Positions 42,674 through 53,200 of a DNA stretch of 63,708 nt are shown here, piece after piece. Under the pieces are notes generated by a model that saw only the letters and a list, made by a program, of their open reading frames with translations, was not told where the DNA came from and ran no database searches. Both the position numbers and the translations under genes were made by a program. The stretch lies in contig VMSP01000103.1 in the NCBI GenBank assembly GCA_013792135.1, positions 1 to 63,708 of the forward strand, read 5' to 3'. Source of the DNA: Desulfocapsa sp. (GTDB lineage Bacteria > Desulfobacterota > Desulfobulbia > Desulfobulbales > Desulfocapsaceae). Position 1 is the first letter of the stretch. Each line of letters begins with the position of its first letter.

Positions 42674-43696
42674 GTGAAGACAGCTGTTATTGCCCTGACA
42701 CGGGGGGGCAGGGAAATGGCAGGCAGAATCGTTGCCGGTCTTGAGAACTGTGAACTTTACGAGATCACAGGTGGTATTGTGTCAACCATACAGAAGATCT
42801 GGTCTCATTATGACGGTCTGATCTGTGTCATGGCAACCGGTATTGTTGTGCGGGCCATTGTTCCCCTGTGCCGGGATAAAAAAACTGACCCTTGCGTGCT
42901 CGTCCTCGATGAAAAGGGGCAGTTTGTGATTAGTCTGCTTTCCGGCCATCTGGGCGGTGGTAACGGGCTGGCTCACAAGGTGGCCGCGATCACTGGAGGT
43001 ACGGCGGTGATCACCACTGCCTCGGATGTAACCGGCCATACAGCCCTTGATTTATGGGCAACGGAGAATGATCTGCGGGTACAGAATCCGCAGCGTCTGA
43101 CCGGATTTTCCGCGAAACTGGTCAATGAAGGCGGGGTGAGTTTTTTTTCAACTCTGGAATGCGGCAGCCTGCCTGCTGATTTCAAGGTGGTGACTGAGCC
43201 GGCCCTGGCGGATATTATTCTTTCCCATGGGACCTTCGATCCCCTCGAGCACCCTGAAGCCCTTGTGCTCTGCCCCTGTAATCTCTACCTGGGACTGGGA
43301 TGCAACCGGGGGGCCAGTGCTACTGATTTTGAGCGGGCCGTAACGGAGTTGTGTGCTCGATACCGGTTGGAGCGTTCCGCCATTGCCGGAATTGCCAGTA
43401 TTGATCTTAAAGCGGATGAGGCCGGGCTGCTCCAGTTTGCCAGGGAAAATAATCTGCCCATCCGTTTTTATACCAAGGATGAACTCAACCAGGTTGAGGG
43501 AATATCCACATCGTCTGCGGTGATGGCCGCAACCGGAGCCAAAGGGGTCGCGGAACCTGCGGCCATGCTGGCGGCAGGCGATGGCACGACCCCGGGACAA
43601 CTAATAGTAAGGAAGATAAAATGGAAGGATGTAACTGCGGCTGTGGCCGAAAAGAAGTTGACGGACATGGCGAAAACCACGGTCAGCAAGGCATGA
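42674..43696 (+). CDS. cbiG: Cobalt-precorrin-5A hydrolase CbiG
   Basis: 340 residues from GTG 42674, with AGGGA just upstream. N-terminal region (MATGIVVRAIVPL, SGHLGGGN), middle domain, and C-terminal CbiG domain with LGLGCNRGAS and STSSAVMAATGAKGVAEPAAML. It opens the delta-lactone of cobalt-precorrin-5A in the anaerobic B12 route. First gene of the operon. The next frame overlaps its end. Confidence 0.92.
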   Translation: MKTAVIALTRGGREMAGRIVAGLENCELYEITGGIVSTIQKIWSHYDGLICVMATGIVVRAIVPLCRDKKTDPCVLVLDEKGQFVISLLSGHLGGGNGLAHKVAAITGGTAVITTASDVTGHTALDLWATENDLRVQNPQRLTGFSAKLVNEGGVSFFSTLECGSLPADFKVVTEPALADIILSHGTFDPLEHPEALVLCPCNLYLGLGCNRGASATDFERAVTELCARYRLERSAIAGIASIDLKADEAGLLQFARENNLPIRFYTKDELNQVEGISTSSAVMAATGAKGVAEPAAMLAAGDGTTPGQLIVRKIKWKDVTAAVAEKKLTDMAKTTVSKA

Positions 43697-44457
43697 TCAG
43701 CGTGGTTGGCACAGGTCCTGGGGGGCTTGACCACCTGACTCCTGCGGCCAGCAAGGCGATTACTGCGGCCGATGTGATTGTCGGCTATCGCACCTATCTT
43801 GATCTGATCCCTGAGCTGCTTGTGGGCAAAGAGGTTCTCTCTTCGACCATGATGCAGGAGGTGGATCGTTGCGCCAAGGTCCTGGATCTTGCTGAGTGCG
43901 GCAAGCGGGTGGCCCTGGTCTCCGGCGGTGATCCGGGAATCTATGCCATGGCCGGTCTGGTCTTTGAGATGGCGGCGCAAAGGGAGAGTAGACTTGCCAT
44001 CGAGGTAATCCCCGGCATTGCCGCGGTCAACGGCTGTGCGGCCCGCCTCGGAGCGCCGCTGATGCACGATTTTGCGGCCATCAGCCTCTCTGATCTGCTG
44101 ACTCCCTGGGAGCTGATTGAAAGGCGTCTGGAAGCCGCGGGTATGGCTGATTTTGTCATTGCCCTCTATAATCCCAAATCGAAGAAGCGGACGGAGAATA
44201 TCGTGCGGGCCAGGGAGATTCTCCTTAGCCATCGTCCGAGCACTACGCCGGTGGGCATTGTCACCGCCGCCACCCGCGATGATGAGGTCATTACCCTGAC
44301 CACCCTGGGCGCCATGCTCGATGCCGATATCGGCATGCAGTCGACGGTCATCATCGGCAATGCCAGCACCTTTGTCTGGAATGGTCATATGGTAACCCCC
44401 CGGGGCTATGCCGGTAAGTATCAATTGGATAAAGATAAAAGCTGTTCATGCGCCTGA
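43621..44457 (+). CDS. cobJ: Precorrin-3B C17-methyltransferase (CobJ/CbiH)
   Basis: 278 residues from ATG 43621, which has a good AAGGAAG site but overlaps cbiG by 76 bases. ATG 43693 (ATGA overlap with the cbiG stop) would give 254 residues and begins directly at the conserved MISVVGTGPGG. The extra N-terminus is cysteine/histidine-rich (CNCGCG) and the C-terminus ends CSCA, a possible metal site. SAM-dependent tetrapyrrole methylase with GGDPGIYAMAG and LYNPKSKKR; it contracts the ring at C17/C20. Confidence 0.9.
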   Translation: MEGCNCGCGRKEVDGHGENHGQQGMISVVGTGPGGLDHLTPAASKAITAADVIVGYRTYLDLIPELLVGKEVLSSTMMQEVDRCAKVLDLAECGKRVALVSGGDPGIYAMAGLVFEMAAQRESRLAIEVIPGIAAVNGCAARLGAPLMHDFAAISLSDLLTPWELIERRLEAAGMADFVIALYNPKSKKRTENIVRAREILLSHRPSTTPVGIVTAATRDDEVITLTTLGAMLDADIGMQSTVIIGNASTFVWNGHMVTPRGYAGKYQLDKDKSCSCA

Positions 44458-45032
44458 TCCTTCTCCGTCATGGCCGGACCGGGTTTTCGGGCCGCTATGT
44501 CGGCTCAAGCGATGTCCCCCTCTCCGAGGATGGCAGGGAGCAGATCCTCGATCTGCGGCCAAACCTTGGCACAATGAAGATCGATGCCATGCTGGTAAGC
44601 CCCATGCTGCGCTGCACTGAGTCTGCCCGTCTGCTGGATCTGGGGCTGCCGATGCAGCTTGACCCTGATCTGCGTGAGATAGATTTCGGACGCTGGGAAG
44701 GGAAGACTTTTGCCGAGATCGAGGCGCAGGACCCGGATCTTGTGCAGGACTGGGCCTCCGGTGCAGTTGATTTCTGCTTCCCCGATGGCGAGGCGACAGC
44801 CGGGTTTGCCAGTCGGATGGATGCTGTCAAAAATCGTCTGCTGGCCTCGGATGTCCAAACTATGCTTCTTGTTGCCCATGGCGGGGTGATCCGCTCCCTG
44901 ATCTGTGGGCTCCTTGGACTGTCCCAGAAGGATTGTCTTCTCTTTCAGGTGGCCAAGGGCCATTACAGCACCATTGACCTGTATGATGGCGGCGGAGTGC
45001 TGACCGGTTTCAACTTAGGGAGTAGATGCTAA
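44448..45032 (+). CDS. cobC: Alpha-ribazole phosphatase CobC-like (histidine phosphatase)
   Basis: 194 residues. Phosphoglycerate-mutase superfamily: catalytic LLRHGRTGF at the N-terminus, the second histidine in VAHGGVIRSL, and REIDFGRWEGKT. The cobalamin context points to removing phosphate from alpha-ribazole phosphate or adenosylcobalamin phosphate. Overlaps cobJ by 10 bases and cobU by 7, so it is part of a tightly packed operon. Confidence 0.85.
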   Translation: MRLILLRHGRTGFSGRYVGSSDVPLSEDGREQILDLRPNLGTMKIDAMLVSPMLRCTESARLLDLGLPMQLDPDLREIDFGRWEGKTFAEIEAQDPDLVQDWASGAVDFCFPDGEATAGFASRMDAVKNRLLASDVQTMLLVAHGGVIRSLICGLLGLSQKDCLLFQVAKGHYSTIDLYDGGGVLTGFNLGSRC

Positions 45033-45568
45033 TGGGTAGACTGATCCTGGTGACGGGTGGGGCCAGAAGCGGCAAGAGTGATTATGCCTTGCAACTGGCG
45101 CAGTCGCTTCCCAGCCCGCGCTGTTTTATCGCCACCTGTCCGGTAGTTGATTCCGAGATGGATGAGCGTATTACCCGCCATCGTGAGGAGCGTGAAGGAG
45201 CAGAGTGGCAGACCGTTGAAGAACAGACGGATATCGCCGCCATCCTTCGATCGCATCAGGACTCTCCAGTCTGCCTGATTGATTGCCTCACCCTCTGGGT
45301 GAATAATCTTTTGTATCATGCTGATATGTCGGAGAAATTGTTTGGTGATGCTGAGGTGCGCCGTCAGTGTGATCTCTTGACTGAGGCTGCATCCATCCAT
45401 CAGGGAACAGTGATCTGTGTCACCAATGAAGTGGGAATGGGGATTGTCCCGGACAATGCAGCAGCCAGAGTTTACCGCGATCTGGTGGGCCGCTGCAACC
45501 GGATGATAGCCGCAGCCGCGTCTGAGGTCTACCTCGTCAGTTGCGGGATCCCCCTGCGCCTGAAATAA
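45026..45568 (+). CDS. cobU: Adenosylcobinamide kinase / guanylyltransferase CobU
   Basis: 180 residues. P-loop GGARSGKS near the N-terminus, then RHREER and the LIDCLTLWVNNL and TNEVGMGIVP motifs of CobU, a bifunctional enzyme activating adenosylcobinamide with GTP. Normal length. Overlaps cobC by 7 bases. A 96-base gap follows before cobT, filled with AATTCTTAATTC-like AT repeats. Confidence 0.92.
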   Translation: MLMGRLILVTGGARSGKSDYALQLAQSLPSPRCFIATCPVVDSEMDERITRHREEREGAEWQTVEEQTDIAAILRSHQDSPVCLIDCLTLWVNNLLYHADMSEKLFGDAEVRRQCDLLTEAASIHQGTVICVTNEVGMGIVPDNAAARVYRDLVGRCNRMIAAAASEVYLVSCGIPLRLK

Positions 45569-45664
45569 TGTGAGCTTCGTATAAATAACCTAGGGTTGGT
45601 TCCCTTGTGCCGCATGGAAACCAGATAATTCTTAATTCTTAATTTCTAATTCGTAATTCATACC

Positions 45665-46729
45665 ATGAGCCTTTTAGAGAAAACCCTGCAAAGAATATAT
45701 CCGCAAGACAGTATCTCCCGTGAGCGCGCCAAGGAGCGCCTTGATCAGCTGGCCCTGCCCCACTGGGCCCTTGGCGATCTCATGGATCTGGCCCTTGATT
45801 TGGCTGGGATGACCCGCTCCATGATGCCTGCGGTCAAGCGAAAGGCGGTGGTGGTGATGGCCGGGGATCATGGGGTGGTGGCCGAGGGGGTGAGCAAGTT
45901 TCCCTCTGAGGTGACGCCGCAGATGGTCTATAACTTCGTCAACGGCGGGGCGGGCATCAATGCCTTGGCCAGACAGGCCGGGGCCGAGGTGATTGTGGTG
46001 GACATGGGTGTGGCGGCTGATCTTCGAGAGCTGTCCGCAGCGGGCAAGATCATCAATAAGAAAGTGGGCATGGGCACCGATAATATCGCCGTCGGTCCGG
46101 CCATGAGCCGGACTATGGCCCAGATGGCAGTGGAGGCGGGGATTGATATCGCCAATGAGCTGGCCGGACGCATTGATGTCTTCGGCACCGGCGACATGGG
46201 TATCGGCAACACCACGCCGTCCACTGCCATTGCCGCGGTGTTCACCGGCAAGTCGGTTGAGGAACTCACGGGTCGGGGGACCGGTCTTGATGACGCCCAG
46301 TTGAGCCATAAGACCAAGGTGATCATCAAGGCTCTGGCCGTGAATATGCCCGATGCCAGAAACGGCCTCGATGTCCTGGCCAAGGTTGGCGGTTTCGAGA
46401 TCGGCGGCATTGCCGGCCTGATCCTGGGGGCTGCCGCCAACCAAAAGCCGATCGTGGTCGACGGCTTTATCTCCACGGCTGGAGCCCTGGTTGCTTATGC
46501 CATCGAGCCCTTTGTCCGTGATTATATCATCTGCGCCCATCGCTCCATGGAGCCGGGGCACGCCGCCATGCATGAAAAACTGGGACGTAAACCGCTGCTC
46601 GACCTGAATATGCGACTGGGTGAGGGGACCGGCGCAGCCTTGGCCATGAATCTGGTGGAGGCAGCTGTGGCGGTGCTCACTGAGGTGGCGACCTTTGCCG
46701 AGGCTGCGGTTGCCGGGGCTGACAAGTAA
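45665..46729 (+). CDS. cobT: NaMN:dimethylbenzimidazole phosphoribosyltransferase CobT
   Basis: 354 residues, the usual length. Recognisable by AGDHGVVAEGVSKFPSEVTPQMV, GDMGIGNTTPS and the catalytic glutamate in RLGEGTGAALAM near the end. It makes alpha-ribazole phosphate for the lower ligand. It starts after a 96-base AT-rich gap. cobS starts 3 nt past its stop. Confidence 0.93.
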   Translation: MSLLEKTLQRIYPQDSISRERAKERLDQLALPHWALGDLMDLALDLAGMTRSMMPAVKRKAVVVMAGDHGVVAEGVSKFPSEVTPQMVYNFVNGGAGINALARQAGAEVIVVDMGVAADLRELSAAGKIINKKVGMGTDNIAVGPAMSRTMAQMAVEAGIDIANELAGRIDVFGTGDMGIGNTTPSTAIAAVFTGKSVEELTGRGTGLDDAQLSHKTKVIIKALAVNMPDARNGLDVLAKVGGFEIGGIAGLILGAAANQKPIVVDGFISTAGALVAYAIEPFVRDYIICAHRSMEPGHAAMHEKLGRKPLLDLNMRLGEGTGAALAMNLVEAAVAVLTEVATFAEAAVAGADK

Positions 46730-46732
46730 GAC

Positions 46733-47536
46733 GTGAGCGAACAGGGGAAGAACAGGCAGGCGTGGGCTCCGGATACGCTTAAGTTCCCGCTGGCAAGCTT
46801 TCTGGCAGCTCTCCGTTTTCTGACCATTGTGCCGCTGGCCTGGCGCTGTGAATATGATGGCCGCTTTTTTGCCGCAAGTCTGGCCTGGTTCCCGGTGATC
46901 GGGCTGTTGATTGGTCTGACTTGCGCTACGCTCATCTCCGGCCTCATTTCGTTCTTCCCGCCGTCTGTTTTAGCTATGGCCGCCATTGTTCTGCTGGCCG
47001 CGATCTCCGGCTGTCTGCATCTCGATGGTCTGGCTGACAGCGGCGACGGCCTGCTCAGCTCCCGTCCCCGTGAATGTATCCTGGAGATCATGCGCGACAG
47101 CCACACCGGGGCCATGGGCGTGATCGCCATTGTCGTGGTGCTCCTGGGTAAATATGCGGCTCTTTCTTCTCTTGGCGCTCCGACCTTGATTGCCACCCTT
47201 ATCGTTATGCCCCTGGCCGGTCGCTGCGCCATCGTCGTGACCATGGCCTTCCTGCCTTACGCAAGAGAAGGCGAGGGGCTGGGGCGCCTTTTTTATTCGC
47301 CTTCCAGCCGCTGGGCCGCGCTCTGGTCCTTTGCCTTGCTGGCAGGAGTCCTCTCCTGTAGCGGATGGCGGATGTCTCTGGTCGTTCTCGTCGCCGTCTT
47401 TACCACCGTGCTTTTGTTTTCCCTGTGGTGCCGCGCCCGAATCGGCGGGGCCACTGGAGATACCCTGGGCGCGGTCTGTGAACTCACCGAGATGATGGTT
47501 GCCATTGCCATGACCTTCGGAGTCAATACCCAATGA
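46733..47536 (+). CDS. cobS: Adenosylcobinamide-GDP ribazoletransferase CobS
   Basis: 267 residues from GTG 46733. Integral membrane protein with about six helices and the family motif [15 protein letters not shown] followed by [12 protein letters not shown]. It joins alpha-ribazole to AdoCbi-GDP at the inner membrane. Its stop overlaps the next ATG (ATGA). Confidence 0.92.
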   Translation: MSEQGKNRQAWAPDTLKFPLASFLAALRFLTIVPLAWRCEYDGRFFAASLAWFPVIGLLIGLTCATLISGLISFFPPSVLAMAAIVLLAAISGCLHLDGLADSGDGLLSSRPRECILEIMRDSHTGAMGVIAIVVVLLGKYAALSSLGAPTLIATLIVMPLAGRCAIVVTMAFLPYAREGEGLGRLFYSPSSRWAALWSFALLAGVLSCSGWRMSLVVLVAVFTTVLLFSLWCRARIGGATGDTLGAVCELTEMMVAIAMTFGVNTQ

Positions 47537-50139
47537 AGAACAAAATCTCTCCTTCACAATATGGCGTCACCGGCCATGGCGGCAATGTCCATGGACTGGC
47601 TCGGGACATGGGCATAGATGTGGCTACACTGCTCGATTTCAGCGCCAATATCAATCCTCTGGGTCCGCCGGAGTGGCTGCGTCCGCTTATCAGTTCCGAG
47701 GTGGCCTCGCTGGTTCATTATCCTGATCCTTATGCCGGCAAGCTGGTGCAGGCCATTGCCGAGCGCTATCAGGTTCCCGCGGAGTCGGTGCTGGTGGCCA
47801 ACGGCACCACTGAGCTGCTCTATCAGCTGCCGAAACTCCTTGGTTGCGCCCAGGCCCTGATCCCCTCTCCCTCTTATATCGATTATACAAAGGTGATGGA
47901 GCTTGCCGGGATGACCGTTCGTCCCTTCCTGCTCTCTGCTGAGCGCGGATTCACGCTCCAGCCCCAGGAGCTTTCCCCACTGCTCACCGGCGGGGAACTG
48001 GTGGTGATCGGCTCCCCCAATAATCCCACCGGGGCGCTGGTTGATCCAGAAGAGATCATCCGACTGGCCGAGGGACATCCGGCTACCCTGTTTCTCATTG
48101 ATGAGGCCTTTCTTGAATTTGTCGTGGATGGAAAAAGCGTCGCTTTTGCCGCCGATAACATCATGAGTCTCCATTCCCTGACCAAGTTCTATGCCATCCC
48201 CGGTCTGCGTCTGGGTTTCGGTATCTTTCCACTTCCCATTGCCCGTCTGCTGCGCGAGCATCTGCCGCCCTGGACTGTCAACACCCTGGCCCAGGCCGTG
48301 GGCGTCAGGGCCCTGGCCGATGAGGAATATGGGGAGCAGACGCGGGTCTACTGCCGGGAACTGCGCAAGAAGCTGGTACTGGATCTGCAACTTTTTCCCG
48401 CTTTGCAGCTCTTTGACTCCGCCGCCAATTATCTGCTGCTGCGCCTGAAGGATGGCAGCGACGCCCGCATCCTTGCCGGGCAGCTGCTGGAACGGAAGAT
48501 CATGATCCGTACCTGCTCCAATTATACCGGGCTGGATGCCAGCTATTTCCGGATTGCCGTGCGTACTGAGAAGGAAAACAGTCTGCTGCTCCAGGCCCTG
48601 AGCGAGATCCTGCAAGCGCGTCCAGCGGCTCCGGGGAAATCTTCCAGGAATCCTGTCCCGAAAAGAGCGCGTCCCCTGATGTTCCAGGGTACCTCCTCCA
48701 ATGCCGGAAAATCGGTGCTCACCGCCGCCCTGTGCCGGATCCTGCTCCAGGACGGGGTGCGGGTGGCCCCGTTCAAGGCCCAGAACATGTCGCTCAACTC
48801 CTTTGTCACCCGTGACGGGCTGGAGATGGGGAGGGCCCAGGTGGTGCAGGCCCAGGCCGCCCGTCTCGACCCGGACGTGCGCATGAACCCGGTGCTGCTC
48901 AAACCCAACTCCGATACCGGCAGTCAGATCATTGTCCACGGGCGGTCGGTGGGCAACATGGATGTCATGACCTATCTCCGCTACAAGGAAACGGCCATGC
49001 AGGCGGCTCACGCCTCCTATGACAGTCTGGCCGTCGATTACGATGTGATCCTGCTGGAAGGTGCGGGCTCGCCGGGTGAAGTCAATCTCAAACGGCACGA
49101 TATCGTCAATATGGGGATGGCCCGATACGCCCAGGCCCCGGTACTGCTGGTCGGCGATATCGACCGGGGCGGGGTCTATGCCTCCTTTGTCGGCACCATG
49201 GAGGTGCTCAACGAGTGGGAGAGGGCGCTGGTGGCAGGCTTTGTGGTCAACCGCTTCCGGGGTCAGGCCTCACTGCTGCAGGCGGCCCACGACTATGTGA
49301 CCGCCCATACCGGCCGCGAGGTGCTGGGGGTGGTTCCCTATCTGAAGAACCTGGGTATCCCCGAGGAGGATTCGGTCTCCTTCAAGGCGGGCCTCTTTCA
49401 GGGCGATCGGCCCGCAGGCGACCATGTGGAGATTGCCCTGATCAGTCTGCCCCATATCTCCAATTTCACCGATATCGAACCCCTGGCCGCTGAACCCGAT
49501 GTTTATCTCAGGGTGGTGGAACGGGCGAAGGATTTAGGATATCCCCAGGCCATTATCCTGCCCGGTTCCAAGAACGTGATCCATGATCTGGCCGCCCTTG
49601 CCTCCTGCGGACTGGCGGCAGCCATCCAGCAACAGGCGGCGGCGGGCTGTGAGATCATCGGGGTCTGCGGCGGCTATCAGATGCTGGGGACAAGCATCGA
49701 AGATCCGCTGGCCATCGAGTCCAACCAGGGCACGATTGTCGGTCTTGGACTGCTGCCCATGACCACGGTGCTGGCCGCCGACAAGAGGCTGGTCAGGCAG
49801 TCCGGCGTTCATACAGAGTCCGGCCAGCCAGTGCATGGCTACGAGATCCATCATGGCCGCTCGCAGACCGACTTGCTGCCAACGCTTGCCTTCACCGATG
49901 GAACCGGATGTGGTGCCGTAGATGCCTCGGGCCGGATCTGGGGCAGCTACCTGCACGGGATCTTCGATTCCGACCCCTTTCGCCGCTGGTTCATCAACCG
50001 CCTGCGCCAGCGTAAAGGGTTATCACCATTACCCGGTATCCCCGCCCCCTACGATCTGGAACCTGCCTTCGACCGCCTGGCTGCAACCGTTCGCGAGAGT
50101 GTGGATATGAAGCGGATCTATCAGCTTCTGGGGCTGTGA
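47533..50139 (+). CDS. cobD-cobQ: CobD-CobQ fusion (Thr-P decarboxylase / cobyric acid synthase)
   Basis: 868 residues. 1-~365 is an aminotransferase-fold L-threonine-O-3-phosphate decarboxylase ([22 protein letters not shown] lysine K218 in [12 protein letters not shown]). ~375-868 is cobyric acid synthase CobQ/CbiP: P-loop [36 protein letters not shown], then a class I glutaminase domain with C712 in GVCGGYQM and a histidine in GSYLHGIF. It makes aminopropanol phosphate and amidates cobyric acid. The last ~395 bases recur, decayed, at 56729-57128. Confidence 0.92.
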   Translation: MKNKISPSQYGVTGHGGNVHGLARDMGIDVATLLDFSANINPLGPPEWLRPLISSEVASLVHYPDPYAGKLVQAIAERYQVPAESVLVANGTTELLYQLPKLLGCAQALIPSPSYIDYTKVMELAGMTVRPFLLSAERGFTLQPQELSPLLTGGELVVIGSPNNPTGALVDPEEIIRLAEGHPATLFLIDEAFLEFVVDGKSVAFAADNIMSLHSLTKFYAIPGLRLGFGIFPLPIARLLREHLPPWTVNTLAQAVGVRALADEEYGEQTRVYCRELRKKLVLDLQLFPALQLFDSAANYLLLRLKDGSDARILAGQLLERKIMIRTCSNYTGLDASYFRIAVRTEKENSLLLQALSEILQARPAAPGKSSRNPVPKRARPLMFQGTSSNAGKSVLTAALCRILLQDGVRVAPFKAQNMSLNSFVTRDGLEMGRAQVVQAQAARLDPDVRMNPVLLKPNSDTGSQIIVHGRSVGNMDVMTYLRYKETAMQAAHASYDSLAVDYDVILLEGAGSPGEVNLKRHDIVNMGMARYAQAPVLLVGDIDRGGVYASFVGTMEVLNEWERALVAGFVVNRFRGQASLLQAAHDYVTAHTGREVLGVVPYLKNLGIPEEDSVSFKAGLFQGDRPAGDHVEIALISLPHISNFTDIEPLAAEPDVYLRVVERAKDLGYPQAIILPGSKNVIHDLAALASCGLAAAIQQQAAAGCEIIGVCGGYQMLGTSIEDPLAIESNQGTIVGLGLLPMTTVLAADKRLVRQSGVHTESGQPVHGYEIHHGRSQTDLLPTLAFTDGTGCGAVDASGRIWGSYLHGIFDSDPFRRWFINRLRQRKGLSPLPGIPAPYDLEPAFDRLAATVRESVDMKRIYQLLGL
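49744..50139 (+). repeat. cobQ 3' end, intact copy of a flanking direct repeat
   Basis: This segment, ending exactly at the cobQ stop, is repeated in the same orientation at 56729-57128 with scattered differences. The two copies bracket the island 50140-56728. Confidence 0.9.
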
Positions 50140-50233
50140 TCATGGTTGCTTCTTTTTGCCTGAAAAATGATTTTTCAAGACATGACCCTCACTGTTGAGC
50201 CTACGTGCTTGACCAATGAAACCTGAAGGAAGC

Positions 50234-53200
50234 ATGAAAAACGCACTCATAGCTCTAGCTACCGCATGGGGACCACGATTTGGCGGTATCAACGCTTTTA
50301 ATTGTGAACTTGTCAAGTCCCTGGGAATCCAGACTGATCGGGATTTTGATGTCTTTTGTATCGTTCCCCACGCGACCGAAGATGAAATTGAAACAGCGAA
50401 AAGATCCTACCAAGTCCATATCATCGGCTTGGGTCATGCCGACGCAACTTTCGGTGATTCAGTCGTTGAAGACATCGGAAAAGTACTCGTCGAGCATGAG
50501 TTAGGCCATATTATCTGGCTCGGACATGATGACAAGACAGGACCATTGGCCCTGCAGTTACGAAATACCCTCGGCGGTCAAGCTGCGCTGATTCATCATA
50601 TGGCTCACGGAGCATACCAGGGATATAAGAAGGGGAGCAGCCAATCCGCAGAAGACAAGCAAGAAGAACAGCGACGCATGTTTTCCAAGGCAAATTTTTG
50701 CCTGGCGGTTGGGCCTCTTCTGACTAAAAAATTAAAAGATCTGTTAAGTACCGAGATGAACCCGCCACCAGTTACTCTGCTGGTGCCCGGTTTGGATGAC
50801 CCAGCAGAACATGGCGTACATTGCCCGGAAACGCCTCCCAACTATTTTTCTGGTTTTGCGGCCGGTAGACTCTCTCCAGAAGATGACCGTATTAAACAGG
50901 GCCGCCTCGCGTTACGTGGTTTTGCCGAGGCAGCAAAACGGGCGCGTCATGCCGGATTCCCACAAACGCTAACGCAGAGTCCTTGTATGAATCTAATGGG
51001 AATCGATCCAGAACATGAGGCCGATATCCGTTGCGATTTGCAAGTGTGGGCGGAAAGTCAGCTCGATGTCAAGCTGTTACCGTACAGCGAAGACAGGGGG
51101 CAGTACTATCGTAAGCTGGCTGGTTCCAGTTTTGCCATGATGCTATCATGGCATGAGGGTTTTGGCCTCACCGGCTGGGAGGCCATTGCGGCCCGCGTCC
51201 CCCTGATCTTGGGGAAAAATTCTGGCCTGTACGAGTTGCTGCGTGACGAATTCCAGAATCAGGGCCAGGGTATTTGTATCCATGCTCTGGATATTGCAGG
51301 TCATATGCCACAAACTACGGAAGAGGAGAATCATCGGCCGGAGGATGTGGAAGCGGTCGTATCCGCCATCAACAAGCTGGCGAGCAATCCCGTTGAGGCC
51401 AAGCGCGCTGCTCGTCGCCTGCGTGACATGATTGACCGGGAGGGTTGGAACTGGAAGCAAACGGCTCAAACACTTATTACAGCAGTCCAGTTGCCCATGC
51501 GTAGTACCCCGGAGAAACCACTCCCACTCCTGGATTCACCGCAGTCAACGAATCTACTGCCTGATTGGCTATCTCCGCCGGCAACACCCCTGTACCGTCC
51601 CGAGTGGGGACTCTCTCCCTCGCTACTGCTGCAAGCTACAGCGGCAGTGGTGCCATATTATCCGACCCGACAACCAGTGCTGGACAATTTGTTGGGTTGG
51701 GCCGAGCTGATTGATCATCCGGTCAAATTATGCACCTATGTCGGACCAGCTGGCACGGGAAAGACACGTCTGGCCTTGGAGGCGGGCGGAATACTCCAGA
51801 AAAAAGGATGGCGCGTCCATTGGCTGGCTGACAATAAACCGGAAAAGTGGATTGAATGCTGGCGCACCCTGCTTGAAGCCAATGTACCATGTCTGGTAGT
51901 ACTTGATTATGCTGAAACCCGCGCCAACGAAATACGCGCCTTGCTGCAAGAGAGTTTAGTACAGCTCAAAGCGATCCCCTTCCTGCATTTGCGTATCATC
52001 CTGCTGGCACGGACCGCTGGCGAATGGTGGACTGATCTGACCGGTGACGAACATGTCAGCATGTTGTTAAACGGTCCAGCCACTACCCGTCCAATGGCCA
52101 TCCCACCAATTGCAGATGATACCGAAACCCGCATGGCGGTTTACCGGGCGTCTATACAGGCTTTCTCTGAAGCGATGGGACGTACGGTGCCTGATACGTA
52201 TTATGTTCCATCATTTGAACTGTCCCTCTATGAACGTCCACTCTACATCCAGCTTACGGCTTTGGCGGCGTTGGACGGACAGCGCCCAGCTAGCGCACGA
52301 TCTTTGCTCGATGAACAGATCAATCGCGAATGGCGCTATTGGAGACACGCCGCCAGCGACCTTTCGCAAATCTCATATACCGACTGGAGCGATGTACTGG
52401 CCTTGTTATCCCTTTGTGGCGGCTGCCCTTCGATAGGCGAGGCATCACGTTTGCTCCAAAGCATGGAATTGCCCGTAGAATTGGCAGTCAGTCTGGCACA
52501 CTGTTATCCCGGACGACCAGGGATTGCTCCTCTGCAACCGGATATGCTGGCAGAATGGCTGTTACTTTGCCGCTTGGGAGAAGCAAGGGGTGGGGCAATT
52601 GCGAAGCTTGCTTTGGAACACGCAGTAGAAAGCAGTTTGGTGGTATTGGGAAGGTTCTGCGCGAGTTATGTTGGCAGCATTGCTCTTCCAGTAGAAGTAG
52701 AGGAAACCATTGTTGGCGCTCTGGCTGATGTCTGGTCAACACAAGGGCAAAGAGCTGTTGACGTAGCTGATGCCAGTATGCCCGGATTGGGAAAGCTCTT
52801 GGCACAGGCATGGAAACGGCTGTCATTTACAGTACAGCAAAGCCTGGCGCAGAATCTCAGGTTGCCTGAGTCTTCCATATGCTTGGTGGATCTTCAGGTA
52901 GAGGTAAGCCAAACGCTTCGTAATCGGCCCAACCAATCGGATTTCGAACGTGCAATGTCGTTGAACAATCTCGCCAAAAGCCTATCGGAACAGGGCGACG
53001 CCCAGGCCCGCACCGAGGTACTGGCGTGTGCGCGGGAGTCGGTGACAATTTATCGCCAGCTCGCTGAAACACAGCCTGTGGCCTACCTGCCTTATTGGGC
53101 ATTGTCGCTGAATAACCTCGCCAACCGCCTCTCGGAACAGGGCGACGCCCAGTCCCGCACCGAGGCGCTGGCATGTGCGCGGGTGGCGGTGAAAATTCGT

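Noticed and set aside
47554-49098. 514-codon minus-strand open frame opposite cobD-cobQ
   Set aside because: Antisense shadow of a GC-rich gene; low-complexity His/Gly/Gln-rich translation with no family match, and the plus-strand frame is a well-known enzyme pair.
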